In this document: positions 53,705-62,659 of the stretch, one piece after another
How positions within the stretch are numbered: the stretch's first letter is position 1
Layout: each line of letters begins with the position of its first letter
Assembly: GCF_900141735.1 (NCBI RefSeq)
Contig: NZ_FQYO01000003.1
Location: forward strand, 372,001-436,000
Source of the DNA: Wenxinia saemankumensis
GTDB lineage: Bacteria; Pseudomonadota; Alphaproteobacteria; Rhodobacterales; Rhodobacteraceae
DNA length: 64,000 nucleotides
Reading direction: 5' to 3'
The notes under the pieces: model-generated
Told to the model about the DNA's origin: nothing
The model's input: the letters and a program-made list of their open reading frames with translations, nothing else
The model's database searches: none
Position numbers and translations under genes: made by a program

Positions 53705-54942
53705 GCGGGCCGGTCCCCGTGGCGCAGGGGCAGGACGGGGCCGCCGCGCCCTGGCTGCATGTCGTCGGCATCGGCGAGGACGGGATGGCGGGGCTGACCC
53801 CCGCCACCCGCGCCGTGGTCGAGGCGGCCGAGGTGATCCTCGGCGGCGAGCGGCACCACCGCCTGTCGGACGCGGTGACGGCCGAGCGGATCGCCTGGCC
53901 GTCGCCCTTCGACGCGATGATCGACACGATCCGGTCGATGCGGGTCCGCCGGGCCGTGGTGCTGGTCACGGGCGATCCGCTCTGGTTCTCGGTCGGGGCG
54001 CGGATCGGGCGGGCGATCCCGCCCGCCGAGATCGTCTTCCATCCCCAGCTCTCGGCCTTCCAGCTGGCGGCGGCGCGGATGGGCTGGTCCCTCGCCGATG
54101 TCGAGACGTTGACCGTCCACGGCCGGCCCGTCGAGCAGATGATCGCCTTCATCCAGCCGGATGCGCGCCTCTTGATCCTGACCACGGGGGCCGAGACCCC
54201 GGCCCGGATCGCCCGCTTCCTGGCCGAGCGCGGCTACGGGCGCTCCCCCATGACCTGTCTCGCCGCGATGGGCGGGGCGGGGGAGCGGCGGTTCGACGGG
54301 ATCGCGGCGGAATGGGACCACGAGGTGCCGGCCTTCAACACTTTGGCGGTCGAGTGCGTGGCCGATCCCGGCTGCGCGCTCCAGCCCCGGGTGCCGGGCC
54401 TCTCCGACGATCTCTTCCGCTCGGACGGGACGATGACCAAGCGCGAGGTGCGCGCGGCGACGCTGGCCAAGCTGATGCCGATGCGGGGCGCGCTCCTGTG
54501 GGACATCGGCACCGGCTCGGGCTCGGTCGCGATCGAGTGGATCCGCGCCGCCCGCTACGCCCGCGCGGTGGGGATCGAGCCGCGCGCCGACCGCCGCGCC
54601 ATGGCGGCGGAGAACGCGCTCGCCCTCGGCGCGCCGGGCCTGCGCATCGTCGAGGGCGCGGCGCCCGCGGCGCTGGAGGGGCTGGATCCGCCCGACGCGA
54701 TCTTCGTCGGCGGCGGATTGTCGGAAGAGGTCTTCGCTGCCGCCTGGGGCGCGCTGCGCCCGCTGGGGCGGCTGGTGGCCAACGCGGTGACGCTGGAGAG
54801 CGAGGCGGTGCTCATGGCGCTGCACGCCCGGCAGGGCGGAGACCTCGTCCGGCTGTCGGTCGAGCGGGCCGAGCCGGTGGGGCGCCTCACCGGCTGGCGG
54901 CCCTCGATGACGGTGATGCAGTGGAGCCTCGTGAAGCGATGA
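53701..54942 (+). CDS. cobL: Precorrin-6Y C5,15-methyltransferase (CbiE-CbiT fusion)
   Basis: CobL adds methyls at C5 and C15 and decarboxylates ring C. The 413 residues join a CbiE-type domain (about 18-215, with [22 protein letters not shown] near 78) and a CbiT-type methyltransferase/decarboxylase domain (about 230-410, [30 protein letters not shown] near 268). The start is a TTG at 53701 overlapping the cobH stop; a GTG at 53719 is the alternative. The next gene follows a 202-base gap holding a copy of the dispersed motif. Confidence 0.93.
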   Translation: MSGPVPVAQGQDGAAAPWLHVVGIGEDGMAGLTPATRAVVEAAEVILGGERHHRLSDAVTAERIAWPSPFDAMIDTIRSMRVRRAVVLVTGDPLWFSVGARIGRAIPPAEIVFHPQLSAFQLAAARMGWSLADVETLTVHGRPVEQMIAFIQPDARLLILTTGAETPARIARFLAERGYGRSPMTCLAAMGGAGERRFDGIAAEWDHEVPAFNTLAVECVADPGCALQPRVPGLSDDLFRSDGTMTKREVRAATLAKLMPMRGALLWDIGTGSGSVAIEWIRAARYARAVGIEPRADRRAMAAENALALGAPGLRIVEGAAPAALEGLDPPDAIFVGGGLSEEVFAAAWGALRPLGRLVANAVTLESEAVLMALHARQGGDLVRLSVERAEPVGRLTGWRPSMTVMQWSLVKR

Positions 54943-54981
54943 GCCCCTGCCTGTCGTCGCGGTCCCTCCGGGTCGGTCGCC

Positions 54982-55004
54982 GGAGTATTTTCCGGCAAGA
55001 TAAG
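54982..55004 (+). repeat. Dispersed 22-bp motif, copy 6
   Basis: GGAGTATTT, three bases, GGCAAGATAAG. It has one extra central base compared with the other copies. It lies 40 bases after cobL, in the 202-base gap before cobI. Confidence 0.7.
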
Positions 55005-55144
55005 AGCAGGGGGCGGGCGCGCCTGCCGGGGCAGGTGCCCGTGGGACCGATCTTCGCGGATGGGGGGGGGCCGGTGGCTGGGTCCGCGGTCGGGGCTCCT
55101 CCGGGCGGCCGTGCGCCGCTGGCGGCCGGGGCGGGGGCGCGCGG

Positions 55145-55846
55145 ATGAGCGGCGTGCTGCACGGTGTCGGGGTCGGCCCGGGGGCGGCGGATCTCGTGAC
55201 GCTGCGCGCGGCGCGGCTGATCGGGGGGGCGCGCGTGATCGCCTATCCGGCGCTCGCCGGGGGGGACAGCCTCGCCCGGTCGATCGTGGCCGATCTGATT
55301 CCGCCGGGCGCGACGGAGATCGTGATCGACGTGCCGATGACGACGGCGCGGGCGCCGGCGCAGGCCGCCTATGACGACGGGGCGGCGCGGATCGCCGAGC
55401 ACCTGGACGCAGGACGCGACGTCGTCTGTCTCTGCGAGGGGGATCCGTTCTTCTACGGCTCGTTCATGTACCTGCATGCCCGCCTCTCGGCCCGGTTCGA
55501 GTGCCGGGTGGTGCCGGGCGTGACCTCTCTCACCGCCTGCGCGGCGGCGGCGGGGCGGCCGCTGGTGGCGCGCAACGAGCGGCTGACGGTCCTGCCCGGC
55601 CCCCTGTCCGAGGCCGAGATGGAGGGGCGCATCGCCGCGTCCGAGGCCGTCGCGATCCTGAAGGTCGGCCGGCATCTGCCGAAGATCCGCGCGGTGCTGG
55701 ACCGGCTGGGGCTGACGGCGCGCGCGACCTACGTGGCCCGCGCCGGTTTCGCCGACGAGATCGTCTGCCCGCTGGACGAGGCGCCGCAGGCGGCGCCGTA
55801 TTTCTCGCTCATTCTGGTGACGAAGGGGGGCGATCCATGGCTGTGA
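55145..55846 (+). CDS. cobI: Precorrin-2 C20-methyltransferase
   Basis: CobI methylates C20 of precorrin-2. The 233-residue tetrapyrrole methylase has LHGVGVGPGAADLVTLRAARLIGGARVIAYPAL at the N-terminus, VVCLCEGDPFFYGSFMYLHARL (near residue 95), and CRVVPGVTSLTACAAAAGRPLVARNERLTVLPG (near 119). These SAM-binding loops distinguish it from the other methylases in the cluster. It is followed by cbiG/cobJ with a 10-base overlap. Confidence 0.93.
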   Translation: MSGVLHGVGVGPGAADLVTLRAARLIGGARVIAYPALAGGDSLARSIVADLIPPGATEIVIDVPMTTARAPAQAAYDDGAARIAEHLDAGRDVVCLCEGDPFFYGSFMYLHARLSARFECRVVPGVTSLTACAAAAGRPLVARNERLTVLPGPLSEAEMEGRIAASEAVAILKVGRHLPKIRAVLDRLGLTARATYVARAGFADEIVCPLDEAPQAAPYFSLILVTKGGDPWL

Positions 55847-57666
55847 CGCCGGTCGTGGTGGCGCTGGGCGCCTCGGGGGAAGAGCTGGCCCATCGGGCCG
55901 CCGGGCTGCTGGGGGCGCAGGTCCACGGGCGGGCGGGCCGGGTGGCCCGGGCGGATGCCTGGTTCGACGACACGATGGCGCATCTGCGCGATCTCTTCGC
56001 CGCGGGGGTGCCGGTCGTGGGACTCTGCGCGGCCGGGATCCTGATCCGCGCCGTCGCGCCGCTCCTGTCGGACAAGCGGGCGGAGCCGCCGGTCGTGGCG
56101 CTGGCCGAGGACGGCTCGGCCGCGGTGCCTCTCCTGGGCGGGCATCGGGGGGCGAACGGGATCGCCCGCCGCCTGTCGGACGGGCTGGGCGCGGCCGCGG
56201 CGATCACGACGGCGGGGGACCTCGCCCTCGGCGTCGCGCTCGACGCGCCGCCGCCCGGCTGGTCGGTCGTGGGCGAGGCGGGGCCGGTCATGGCCGGGCT
56301 GCTGTCCGGCGGGTCCTACCTGCTGCGCGGGCGGGCGGACTGGCTGGATCCGCTGCCGGCCCGCATCCGGCGGGTGGAGGGCGCGCCGGTCGCGCTGCTG
56401 CGCGAGGGGGGCGGACCGGGCCTGACCTTCCACCCGCGGACCCATGTGCTGGGCGTCGGCTGCGCGCGGGACACGCCGCCCGCCGATCTCGCCGCCTTGG
56501 TGCGCGAAACGCTGTCGGAGGCGGGGATCGACCCTGCCGCGCTGGCGGCCGTCGCCACGGTGGACATCAAGGCCGACGAGCCCGCGGTGATCGCGCTGGC
56601 CCGCGATCTCGGCCTGCCGCTGCGGCTGTTCACCCCCGCGGAGCTGGAGGCGGAGGCGCCCCGCCTCGCCACGCCCTCGGACGTGGTCTTCGCCGAGATC
56701 GGCTGCCACGGCGTGTCCGAGGGCGCGGCGCTGGCCTCTGCCGGGGCGGAGGCCGTGCTGGCCGTGACCAAGCGCAAGAGCGCGAACGCGACCTGCGCGG
56801 TGGCGCGGGCGCCGGCGCCGATCGCCGCGCCGGGGGGGCGTCGGCGCGGCCGGCTCTCGGTGGTCGGGATCGGGCCGGGCCAGGCCTCGTGGCGCGCGCC
56901 CGAGGCGTCGAGGCTGCTCGCCGAGGCGGAGGAGCTGGTCGGCTACGGGCTCTACATCGACCTGCTGGGGCCGCTGGCGGCGGGCAAGGCGCGGGCCGAC
57001 TTCCCCCTCGGCGGGGAGGAGGCGCGCTGCCGCTACGCGCTGGAGCGCGCGGGCGAGGGGGTGGACGTGGCACTCGTCTGCTCGGGCGATGCGGGGATCT
57101 ACGCGATGGGGGCGCTGGTCTTCGAACTGCTCGACCGCGCGCCGGACCAGGGCGGCGTGAGCGACGCCGCGCGCCGGGCCGAGGTGGTCTGCGTGCCGGG
57201 CATCAGCGCGCTGCAGGCGGCCGCCGCCCGGGCGGGCGCGCCGCTGGGGCACGATTTCTGCACGATCTCGCTGTCGGACCTGCTGACCCCGCGGGACGAC
57301 ATCCTGCGGCGCCTGCATGCGGCGGCGGAGGGGGATTTCGTCGTCGCCTTCTACAACCCGGTCTCGAAGACGCGGCGCACCCTGCTGGCCGAGGCGCGGG
57401 ACATCCTGCTGGCGCATCGCCCCGCGGACACGCCGGTCCTGCTCGCCACCAATCTGGGGCGCGAGGGGGAGCGGCTGGTCCATCGCCGGCTCGACGCGCT
57501 GGAGGTGGACGAGGTGGACATGCTGACGGTGGTGCTGGTGGGGTCCTCGAACAGCCGGCTCGCCCGGCTCGGCGAGGGGCCGCGGATGTATACCCCGCGC
57601 GGCTATGCGCGCCGCATCGACGGGGACCTGTCCGGGGCACGGACGACGGGGGAGGCCGCGCGATGA
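55837..57666 (+). CDS. cobJ: CbiG-CobJ fusion: precorrin-3B C17-methyltransferase
   Basis: A 609-residue fusion. Residues 1-330 match the CbiG/CobE family: VVVALGASGEELAHRAAGLL, GVPVVGLCAAGILIRAVAPLLSDKRAEPPVVALAEDGSAAVPLLGGHRGANGIARRLSDGL, and the C-terminal VLGVGCARDTPPADLAALV and FAEIGCHGVSEGAAL. From residue 339 a CobJ methylase follows (RLSVVGIGPGQ, ALVCSGDAGIYAMGALVFELL, FYNPVSKTRRTLLAEARDILL). CobJ contracts the ring and methylates C17. The N-terminal half probably provides the CobE or lactone-opening function. It overlaps cobI and cobM. Confidence 0.9.
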   Translation: MAVTPVVVALGASGEELAHRAAGLLGAQVHGRAGRVARADAWFDDTMAHLRDLFAAGVPVVGLCAAGILIRAVAPLLSDKRAEPPVVALAEDGSAAVPLLGGHRGANGIARRLSDGLGAAAAITTAGDLALGVALDAPPPGWSVVGEAGPVMAGLLSGGSYLLRGRADWLDPLPARIRRVEGAPVALLREGGGPGLTFHPRTHVLGVGCARDTPPADLAALVRETLSEAGIDPAALAAVATVDIKADEPAVIALARDLGLPLRLFTPAELEAEAPRLATPSDVVFAEIGCHGVSEGAALASAGAEAVLAVTKRKSANATCAVARAPAPIAAPGGRRRGRLSVVGIGPGQASWRAPEASRLLAEAEELVGYGLYIDLLGPLAAGKARADFPLGGEEARCRYALERAGEGVDVALVCSGDAGIYAMGALVFELLDRAPDQGGVSDAARRAEVVCVPGISALQAAAARAGAPLGHDFCTISLSDLLTPRDDILRRLHAAAEGDFVVAFYNPVSKTRRTLLAEARDILLAHRPADTPVLLATNLGREGERLVHRRLDALEVDEVDMLTVVLVGSSNSRLARLGEGPRMYTPRGYARRIDGDLSGARTTGEAAR

Positions 57667-58427
57667 AGGTCTGGTTCGTGGGCGCCGGCCCCGGGGATCC
57701 CGAGCTGCTGACGCTGAAGGCGCAGCGCATCATCGCCGCCTGTCCGGTCTGTCTCTATGCCGGCAGCCTGGTGCCGGAGGCGGTAGTCGCGGGGGCGCCC
57801 GAGGGGGCGCGGGTCCTGGACACCGCGCCGATGACGCTGGAGGAGACCCATGCCGAGATCCTCGCCGCCCGCGAGCGGGGGCAGGACGTGGCGCGGGTCC
57901 ATTCGGGGGATCCCTCGCTCTACGGCGCGATCGCCGAGCAGATCCGGCTGCTCCGGCGCGACGGCGTGGACTTCGAGATCGTGCCCGGCGTGCCCGCCTA
58001 TGCCGCCGCCGCCGCGGCGCTGAGGCAGGAGCTGACAGTGCCGGACGTGGCGCAGTCGATCGTGCTGACGCGGATGAGCATGAAGTCGACCGCGATGCCG
58101 AACGGCGAGACGCTGGAGAACTTCGCCGCCACCGGCGCGACGCTGGCGATCCATCTGGGCATCCGGGCGCTGCGCGACATCGAACGGCGGCTGACGCCCT
58201 TCTATGGCGCGGAGTGTCCGGTGGCGGTGGTCTACCGCGCCTCGTGGCCGGACCAGGCGATTCTCCGCGGGACGCTGTCGGACATCCACGGCAAGGTGCG
58301 GGACGCGAAGATCACGCGCACGGCGCTGATTCTCGTGGGGCCCGCGCTGGGCGCGGCGCAGGATTTTCCGGACAGCGCGCTCTACGATGCTGCGCGGCCG
58401 CATCTGCTGCGGCCCAAGGCGCGCTGA
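57663..58427 (+). CDS. cobM: Precorrin-4 C11-methyltransferase
   Basis: CobM methylates C11. The 254 residues show the family: MKVWFVGAGPGDPELLTLKAQRIIAACPVCLYAGSLVPE, VARVHSGDPSLYGAIAEQIRLL (near residue 78), FEIVPGVPAYAAAAAALRQELTVP (near 101), and RMSMKSTAMPNGETLENFAATGATLAIHL. The ATG overlaps the cobJ stop by four bases. It is the last cobalamin gene here. Not seen in this window are cobF, cobG or its substitutes, cobK, and the late chelation and amidation genes. Confidence 0.94.
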   Translation: MKVWFVGAGPGDPELLTLKAQRIIAACPVCLYAGSLVPEAVVAGAPEGARVLDTAPMTLEETHAEILAARERGQDVARVHSGDPSLYGAIAEQIRLLRRDGVDFEIVPGVPAYAAAAAALRQELTVPDVAQSIVLTRMSMKSTAMPNGETLENFAATGATLAIHLGIRALRDIERRLTPFYGAECPVAVVYRASWPDQAILRGTLSDIHGKVRDAKITRTALILVGPALGAAQDFPDSALYDAARPHLLRPKAR

Positions 58428-58490
58428 ATATCCGGGCATCCGGCCCGGAATGCGGGCATGTCGCACGCCGCGATGCGGCAAAAACGGTTA

Positions 58491-58520
58491 CTTGAAATTT
58501 ACGTTGATGGTTTCATCCTT
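58491..58520 (+). promoter_or_regulatory. A+T-rich island, possible promoter
   Basis: CTTGAAATTTACG stands out in this GC-rich window. TTGAAA at 58492-58497 is a reasonable -35 element, but no clear -10 follows at 17 bases. An alternative sigma factor could be involved. Confidence 0.25.
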
Positions 58521-58573
58521 CGCGGCGAGCGCCCCAATCTGGGGGCGGCGCCGACGACAGGACGGGCCCGACC

Positions 58574-58927
58574 ATGAACGACATTCTTCCCGAAGCCGTG
58601 CGCAAGGGCCTCGAAGAGGCCCGGGTGGCGATGCTGCGCAAGTCGAACCGGCTCTGCGTGCATGACGGGGACAACGTGTTCCGCCTGCGCCGCATCTGGG
58701 ACGGCGGCTTCTCGCTCGACGCGGCCGGGGCGCCGCTGCTGCGGGGGCATGTCGCGCTCTATGACGGGCCGCGCCATGTCGCCGATTGCCTCGTCATCGG
58801 CAGCGAGGAGGCGGAGGGCGAGCGTCTCTACGAGTACAAGCGTCAGACCGCCGCGCTGGACCGCCCGCCGCTGGACTACGCGCCGGATTCGGAGCGTCCC
58901 GCCGGGCTGATCCCGCGCCTGCTCTGA
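58574..58927 (+). CDS. Conserved hypothetical protein
   Basis: The 117-residue product has no signal peptide or membrane segment. Notable parts are NDILPEAVRKGLEEARVAMLRKSNRLCVHDGDNVFRLRRIWDGGFSL and the tail YKRQTAALDRPPLDYAPDSERPAGLIPRLL. It reads as a small compact cytoplasmic protein of unknown function. The 146-base gap before it is unusually A+T-rich near 58480-58520 (CTTGAAATTTACGTTGATGG), including a TTGAAA element that could be a promoter. Confidence 0.65.
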   Translation: MNDILPEAVRKGLEEARVAMLRKSNRLCVHDGDNVFRLRRIWDGGFSLDAAGAPLLRGHVALYDGPRHVADCLVIGSEEAEGERLYEYKRQTAALDRPPLDYAPDSERPAGLIPRLL

Positions 58928-58951
58928 TCCCGCCGGGCCTCGCCCCGGGAC

Positions 58952-59656
58952 CTAGCCGGCGCGGGCGATCCGCACCGCCACCGGAAGGTGGTCCGAGGCA
59001 TGCGGGCCACGGCGACGGGGAAGGTGCAGCACGCTGACGTCGAGATCCGGCGAATGGACCACCCGGTCGAGCGACCCGATCGGCAGCGTCGAGGGGAAGG
59101 TCCGGCCCGGCGTCAGGATGCGGTAGTCCCGCGCGATCCGGCCGAGGCCGCGCCGCCCGGACCATTCGTTGAAATCGCCGAGGATCGCGGTGGGCAGGGC
59201 GGGCCAGTCCGAGAGCGTGTCGCGCAGCGCGTCGAGCTGCTGGCGCCGCGACCGGCGCAGCAGCCCCAGATGCACCCCGACCACCCGCAGCGGCAGCGCG
59301 CCGCCGAAATCCACCGCCAGCGCGCCGCGCGGCTCCAGCCCCGGCAGGTCGAGGCGGCGGATCTCCTCCACCGGGAGGCCGGGCCGGGCGAGGATGGCGT
59401 TGCCGTGCCAGCCGATCGACACCTCGCTCTCCACCGCCACCGGCTCGAGCCCCGTCTCGGCCCGCACCATGTCGAAGGGCAGGGCGGTCGGGCGCGGTCC
59501 CATGCGGAAGTCGGCTTCCTGCAGCGCGACGATATCGGCGCCGAGGCCCGCGATCGTGTGCAACACCCGCCGCGCATCCCGCCTCAGGTCGCTGCCGAGG
59601 CCGGCGCGGACATTGTAGGATGCAACCGTGAGCGTGCCGTTATGCTTGTGCTCCAT
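58952..59656 (-). CDS. Endonuclease/exonuclease/phosphatase family protein
   Basis: The roughly 234-residue protein has the EEP fold. The catalytic residues are in LTVASYNVRAG (near residue 9), DIVALQEADFR (near 41), the LRVVGVHLGLL block, ILGDFNEWSGRRGLGRI (near 158), and the terminal SDHLPVAVRIA. It is a metal-dependent phosphodiesterase of unknown substrate; homologues include phospholipase D-like and cardiolipin-associated EEP proteins. I prefer the second ATG (59656) because the first, 30 bases earlier, would leave almost no spacer before the divergent neighbour. Neither has a clear ribosome-binding site. Confidence 0.85.
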   Translation of the reverse strand: MEHKHNGTLTVASYNVRAGLGSDLRRDARRVLHTIAGLGADIVALQEADFRMGPRPTALPFDMVRAETGLEPVAVESEVSIGWHGNAILARPGLPVEEIRRLDLPGLEPRGALAVDFGGALPLRVVGVHLGLLRRSRRQQLDALRDTLSDWPALPTAILGDFNEWSGRRGLGRIARDYRILTPGRTFPSTLPIGSLDRVVHSPDLDVSVLHLPRRRGPHASDHLPVAVRIARAG

Positions 59657-59703
59657 GTCGGGCAATATAGGGGGCGCGGGGCGCATATGACGAGGCCGAT
59701 ACG

Positions 59704-60336
59704 ATGAATCCGTTACTTCTCTGGGCGATCCGCGCGGTCCTGGCGGTCGAGGCGGTGACCCTGGGATGGCAGCAGAACTGGCTGCAGCTGACCGTGGCCG
59801 TCCTGACGCTGGGCGCCACGTTCCTGCCGGACAAGGTGGCGCGGATGATGGGGGTGCGCCTGCCCGCCACTTTCCTGACGCTCATCGTGCTGTTCATCTT
59901 CGCCACGATCTTCCTCGGCGAGATGTCGGGCTATTACGAGCGGTTCTGGTGGTGGGACCTTGCGCTGCATTTCGGTTCGGCCGCCGCCTTCGGCATCTTC
60001 GCCTTCCTGATGATCTTCATGCTGTTCGAGGGCGACAGCTATGCCGCCCCGCCCTGGGCGCTGGCGGTGCTGTCGGCCTGCGTCGCGATGGCGATCGGCG
60101 TCGTGTGGGAGATCTTCGAATACGCGGTCGACCAGACCCTCGGCACCAACATGCAGAAGAGCGGCCTGCCCGACACGATGGGCGACCTGATCGTCGACAC
60201 GCTCGGCGCGATCCTCGGCGGCGGGCTGGGATACCTCTACCTCAAGGGGATGCGCTACGGGCCTGGCGCGCTTTTCGAGGAGTTCGTGGGGCTGAACCGG
60301 CGGCTCTACCGCCGGATCCGCCCCCGCAAGTCCTGA
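59704..60336 (+). CDS. DUF2238-like membrane protein
   Basis: The 210-residue integral membrane protein has about five or six hydrophobic segments. The signature WDLALHFGSAAAFGIFAFLMIFML (near residue 84), IGVVWEIFEYAVDQTLGTNMQKSGLPDTMGDLIVDTLGAILGGGLGYLYL (near 131), resembles the DUF2238/YjdF family. The acidic and histidine residues in the membrane core suggest a metal or ion role, but no function is known. It ends three bases from the convergent aminotransferase gene. Confidence 0.82.
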   Translation: MNPLLLWAIRAVLAVEAVTLGWQQNWLQLTVAVLTLGATFLPDKVARMMGVRLPATFLTLIVLFIFATIFLGEMSGYYERFWWWDLALHFGSAAAFGIFAFLMIFMLFEGDSYAAPPWALAVLSACVAMAIGVVWEIFEYAVDQTLGTNMQKSGLPDTMGDLIVDTLGAILGGGLGYLYLKGMRYGPGALFEEFVGLNRRLYRRIRPRKS

Positions 60337-60339
60337 AGG

Positions 60340-61515
60340 CTACTGCAGGTCGGAGAAGGCCTCGGCGAGGCGGGCGCCCGCCTCCTCGACCCGCCCGCGG
60401 GTCGTGGCGAGGTTGAACCGGTGGTGCAGCTCGCCCCCCGGACCCAGCGCCGGTCCCGGCGAGGGGATCAGGCGCGCGGCCTGCATGACCCGCCGGTCGA
60501 TCTCGGCCTGGTCCATGCCGGTGCCCGAGAAGTCGACCCAGGAGAGGTAGGTGCCCTGCATCGGCATCGCGCTCACCCCCGGGATGGCGGCGAGCGCCGC
60601 CTCCCAGGCCTGCCGGTTGCCGTCGAGATGCGCGACCAGCGCGTCCACCCACTCCGCCCCCTCGGGGCTGTAGGCGGCGCGCGTCGCCTCGACGCCCATG
60701 CGGTTGGGCTGGATGTCGAGCGCGCGGTGCAGTTGCCCGAAGGTCTCGCGCAGGCCCGCATCGGGGATGTGGGCGCAGCCGGTCCGCAGCCCGGCGATGT
60801 CGAAGGTCTTGGAGGCCGCGGTCAGCACGACGATCCGGTCGCGATGCTCGGGCGCCGCCGTCAGGGCCGGAACATGGGCGAAGCCGGGCAGCGTCAGGTC
60901 CTGGTGGATCTCGTCCGAGACGAGGATCAGGTCACGCTCGGCGCTGAAGGCGGCGAGGGCGCGCAGCTCCTCGACCGTCCAGACCCGGCCGGCGGGGTTG
61001 TGCGGGGCCGAGATGATGACCATCCGCTCGGTCCCGTCGAGGATCGCGGCGGCGGCGTCGAGATCCATCCCGAACACGCCGTCGGACCCGATCGCCAGCG
61101 GCACCTCGACCGCGCGGCGTCCGTTGCGGGCGATCTTATTGCGGAACTCGTGGTAGACGGGGGCGAAGATGACCACACCGTCGCCCGGCGCGGTCAGGGT
61201 CTGCAGCAGCAGGCCGATCGCGTTGCCGAGACCGTGGGTCGCGAACATCTGGCCCGGATCCGCCGCCCAGCCGTGCCGCGTCTCCATCCACCAGGCGGTC
61301 GCCTCGAACATCTGAGGCGTGGTGGTGAAATAGCCCAGCTCGCCGGCCGCGACGGTCGCCATCAGCGCCCGCTCGACCGGCGGCGGCGGGTCGAAATCCA
61401 TCTGCGCCACCCACATCGGGATCGCGTCGCCCGGCACGTCCGGTCCCATCAGCATCGCCATCCCGTCCCACTTGGTCGAGCCGGTGCCGCGCCGCGGCTT
61501 GGGATCGTCGAACAT
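60340..61515 (-). CDS. PatB/MalY-type cystathionine beta-lyase-like aminotransferase
   Basis: The 391-residue PLP enzyme fits the MalY/PatB group. The N-terminal TGSTKWDGMAMLMGPDVPGDAIPMWVAQMDFDPPPPVERAL is characteristic. HNPAGRVWTVEELRALAAF (near residue 166) and the PLP lysine in LTAASKTFDIAGLRTG (near 231) follow. PatB enzymes cleave cystathionine or other C-S bonds. Regulatory MalY also exists in enteric bacteria, but no malT is nearby. It diverges from the deformylase genes by 125 bases. Confidence 0.88.
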   Translation of the reverse strand: MFDDPKPRRGTGSTKWDGMAMLMGPDVPGDAIPMWVAQMDFDPPPPVERALMATVAAGELGYFTTTPQMFEATAWWMETRHGWAADPGQMFATHGLGNAIGLLLQTLTAPGDGVVIFAPVYHEFRNKIARNGRRAVEVPLAIGSDGVFGMDLDAAAAILDGTERMVIISAPHNPAGRVWTVEELRALAAFSAERDLILVSDEIHQDLTLPGFAHVPALTAAPEHRDRIVVLTAASKTFDIAGLRTGCAHIPDAGLRETFGQLHRALDIQPNRMGVEATRAAYSPEGAEWVDALVAHLDGNRQAWEAALAAIPGVSAMPMQGTYLSWVDFSGTGMDQAEIDRRVMQAARLIPSPGPALGPGGELHHRFNLATTRGRVEEAGARLAEAFSDLQ

Positions 61516-61640
61516 GGGCGGGCCTCGCTGCTTTTGGGGAATGCGCGGACGCTAGCCATCGGGCGGGCGGGCGCAACCCCTCCCGCGTCGGCGCCGTGCG
61601 ACAGTTGCGTGACGCCCGGCCTTCGCCTACATGCCGCCGC

Positions 61641-62162
61641 ATGACGACGCTGCCGATCCTGATCCATCCCGATCCGCGCCTGAAGGCCAGGGCCGCCCCC
61701 GTGGCCGAGGTGACGGACGACCTGCGCCGGCTGGCCGAGGACATGCTGCAGACCATGTACGAGGCGCCGGGAATCGGTCTCGCCGCGCCGCAGGTCGGGC
61801 AGATGATCCGCCTGCTGGTCATGGACTGCGTCAAGGAGGAGGACGCGGCTCCGAAGCCTATGGTCCTCTTCAATCCGCGCGTGGTCGGCGCCTCGGAGGA
61901 GGTGCGGACCTACGAGGAAGGCTGCCTGTCGATCCCGGACCAGTATGCCGATGTCGAACGGCCGGCGGAGGTCGATGTCGAATGGCTCGGCCTCGACGGC
62001 GAAACCCACCGGGACCGGTTCGACGGGCTCTGGGCGGTCTGCGTCCAGCACGAGATCGACCATCTCGACGGCAAGCTGTTCATCGACTACCTCAAGCCGC
62101 TGAAGCGCCAGATGATCACCCGCAAGATGCAGAAGCTGAAGCGCGAGCGGGCGCGGGCGTGA
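61641..62162 (+). CDS. def: Peptide deformylase 1
   Basis: This enzyme removes the formyl group from nascent proteins. The 173 residues have all three deformylase motifs: [10 protein letters not shown] (near residue 45), EGCLSIPD (near 92) with the metal Cys, and HEIDHLDGKLFIDYL (near 136) with the metal His pair and catalytic Glu. It is a normal active form. The stop overlaps a GTG that starts the second copy. Confidence 0.97.
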   Translation: MTTLPILIHPDPRLKARAAPVAEVTDDLRRLAEDMLQTMYEAPGIGLAAPQVGQMIRLLVMDCVKEEDAAPKPMVLFNPRVVGASEEVRTYEEGCLSIPDQYADVERPAEVDVEWLGLDGETHRDRFDGLWAVCVQHEIDHLDGKLFIDYLKPLKRQMITRKMQKLKRERARA

Positions 62163-62659
62163 CCGGGGCGCTGGCCGACGAGATTGCGGGGCAGGGCGAG
62201 CTGTCGATCCGTCTCGTGCCAGACCCCGTCCTGCGCGAGCTGTGCGACCCCGTCACGCGGTTCGGGCCCGGCCTCTCCGCGCTGGCGGACGCGATGCTGC
62301 GGGCGATGTACGCCGCCCCCGGCCGCGGCCTCGCCGCGCCGCAGGTGGGGCGGGCGATCCGGCTCTTCGTCGTCGACACCGCCTGGAAGGAGGGCGCGCC
62401 CGCGCCCATGATCTTCGTGAACCCGGTCGTGATGGGCCTGTCCGTCGCGACCGAGGTGGTGGAGGAGGGCTGCCTGTCGATCCCCGATACGCCCTGCCGC
62501 GTCCGCCGCCCCGTCCGGGTGGACCTCGCCTGGCAGGAGGTGGACGGCACCCCCCGCGAGGGCCGGTTCGAGGGCATCGCGGCGCGCTGCATCCTGCACG
62601 AGCTCGACCATCTGGACGGCATCCTCTGCACCGACCGGGCGGAAGAGGCGGCGGCGTGA
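62159..62659 (+). CDS. def2: Peptide deformylase 2
   Basis: The 166-residue paralogue retains [10 protein letters not shown] (near residue 54), [11 protein letters not shown] (near 102) and [17 protein letters not shown] (near 145), so the metal Cys, both His and catalytic Glu are all present. It is probably active, with altered substrate range or expression. The GTG start overlaps def1 by four bases, and the end overlaps the third copy by four. Confidence 0.93.
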   Translation: MTGALADEIAGQGELSIRLVPDPVLRELCDPVTRFGPGLSALADAMLRAMYAAPGRGLAAPQVGRAIRLFVVDTAWKEGAPAPMIFVNPVVMGLSVATEVVEEGCLSIPDTPCRVRRPVRVDLAWQEVDGTPREGRFEGIAARCILHELDHLDGILCTDRAEEAAA

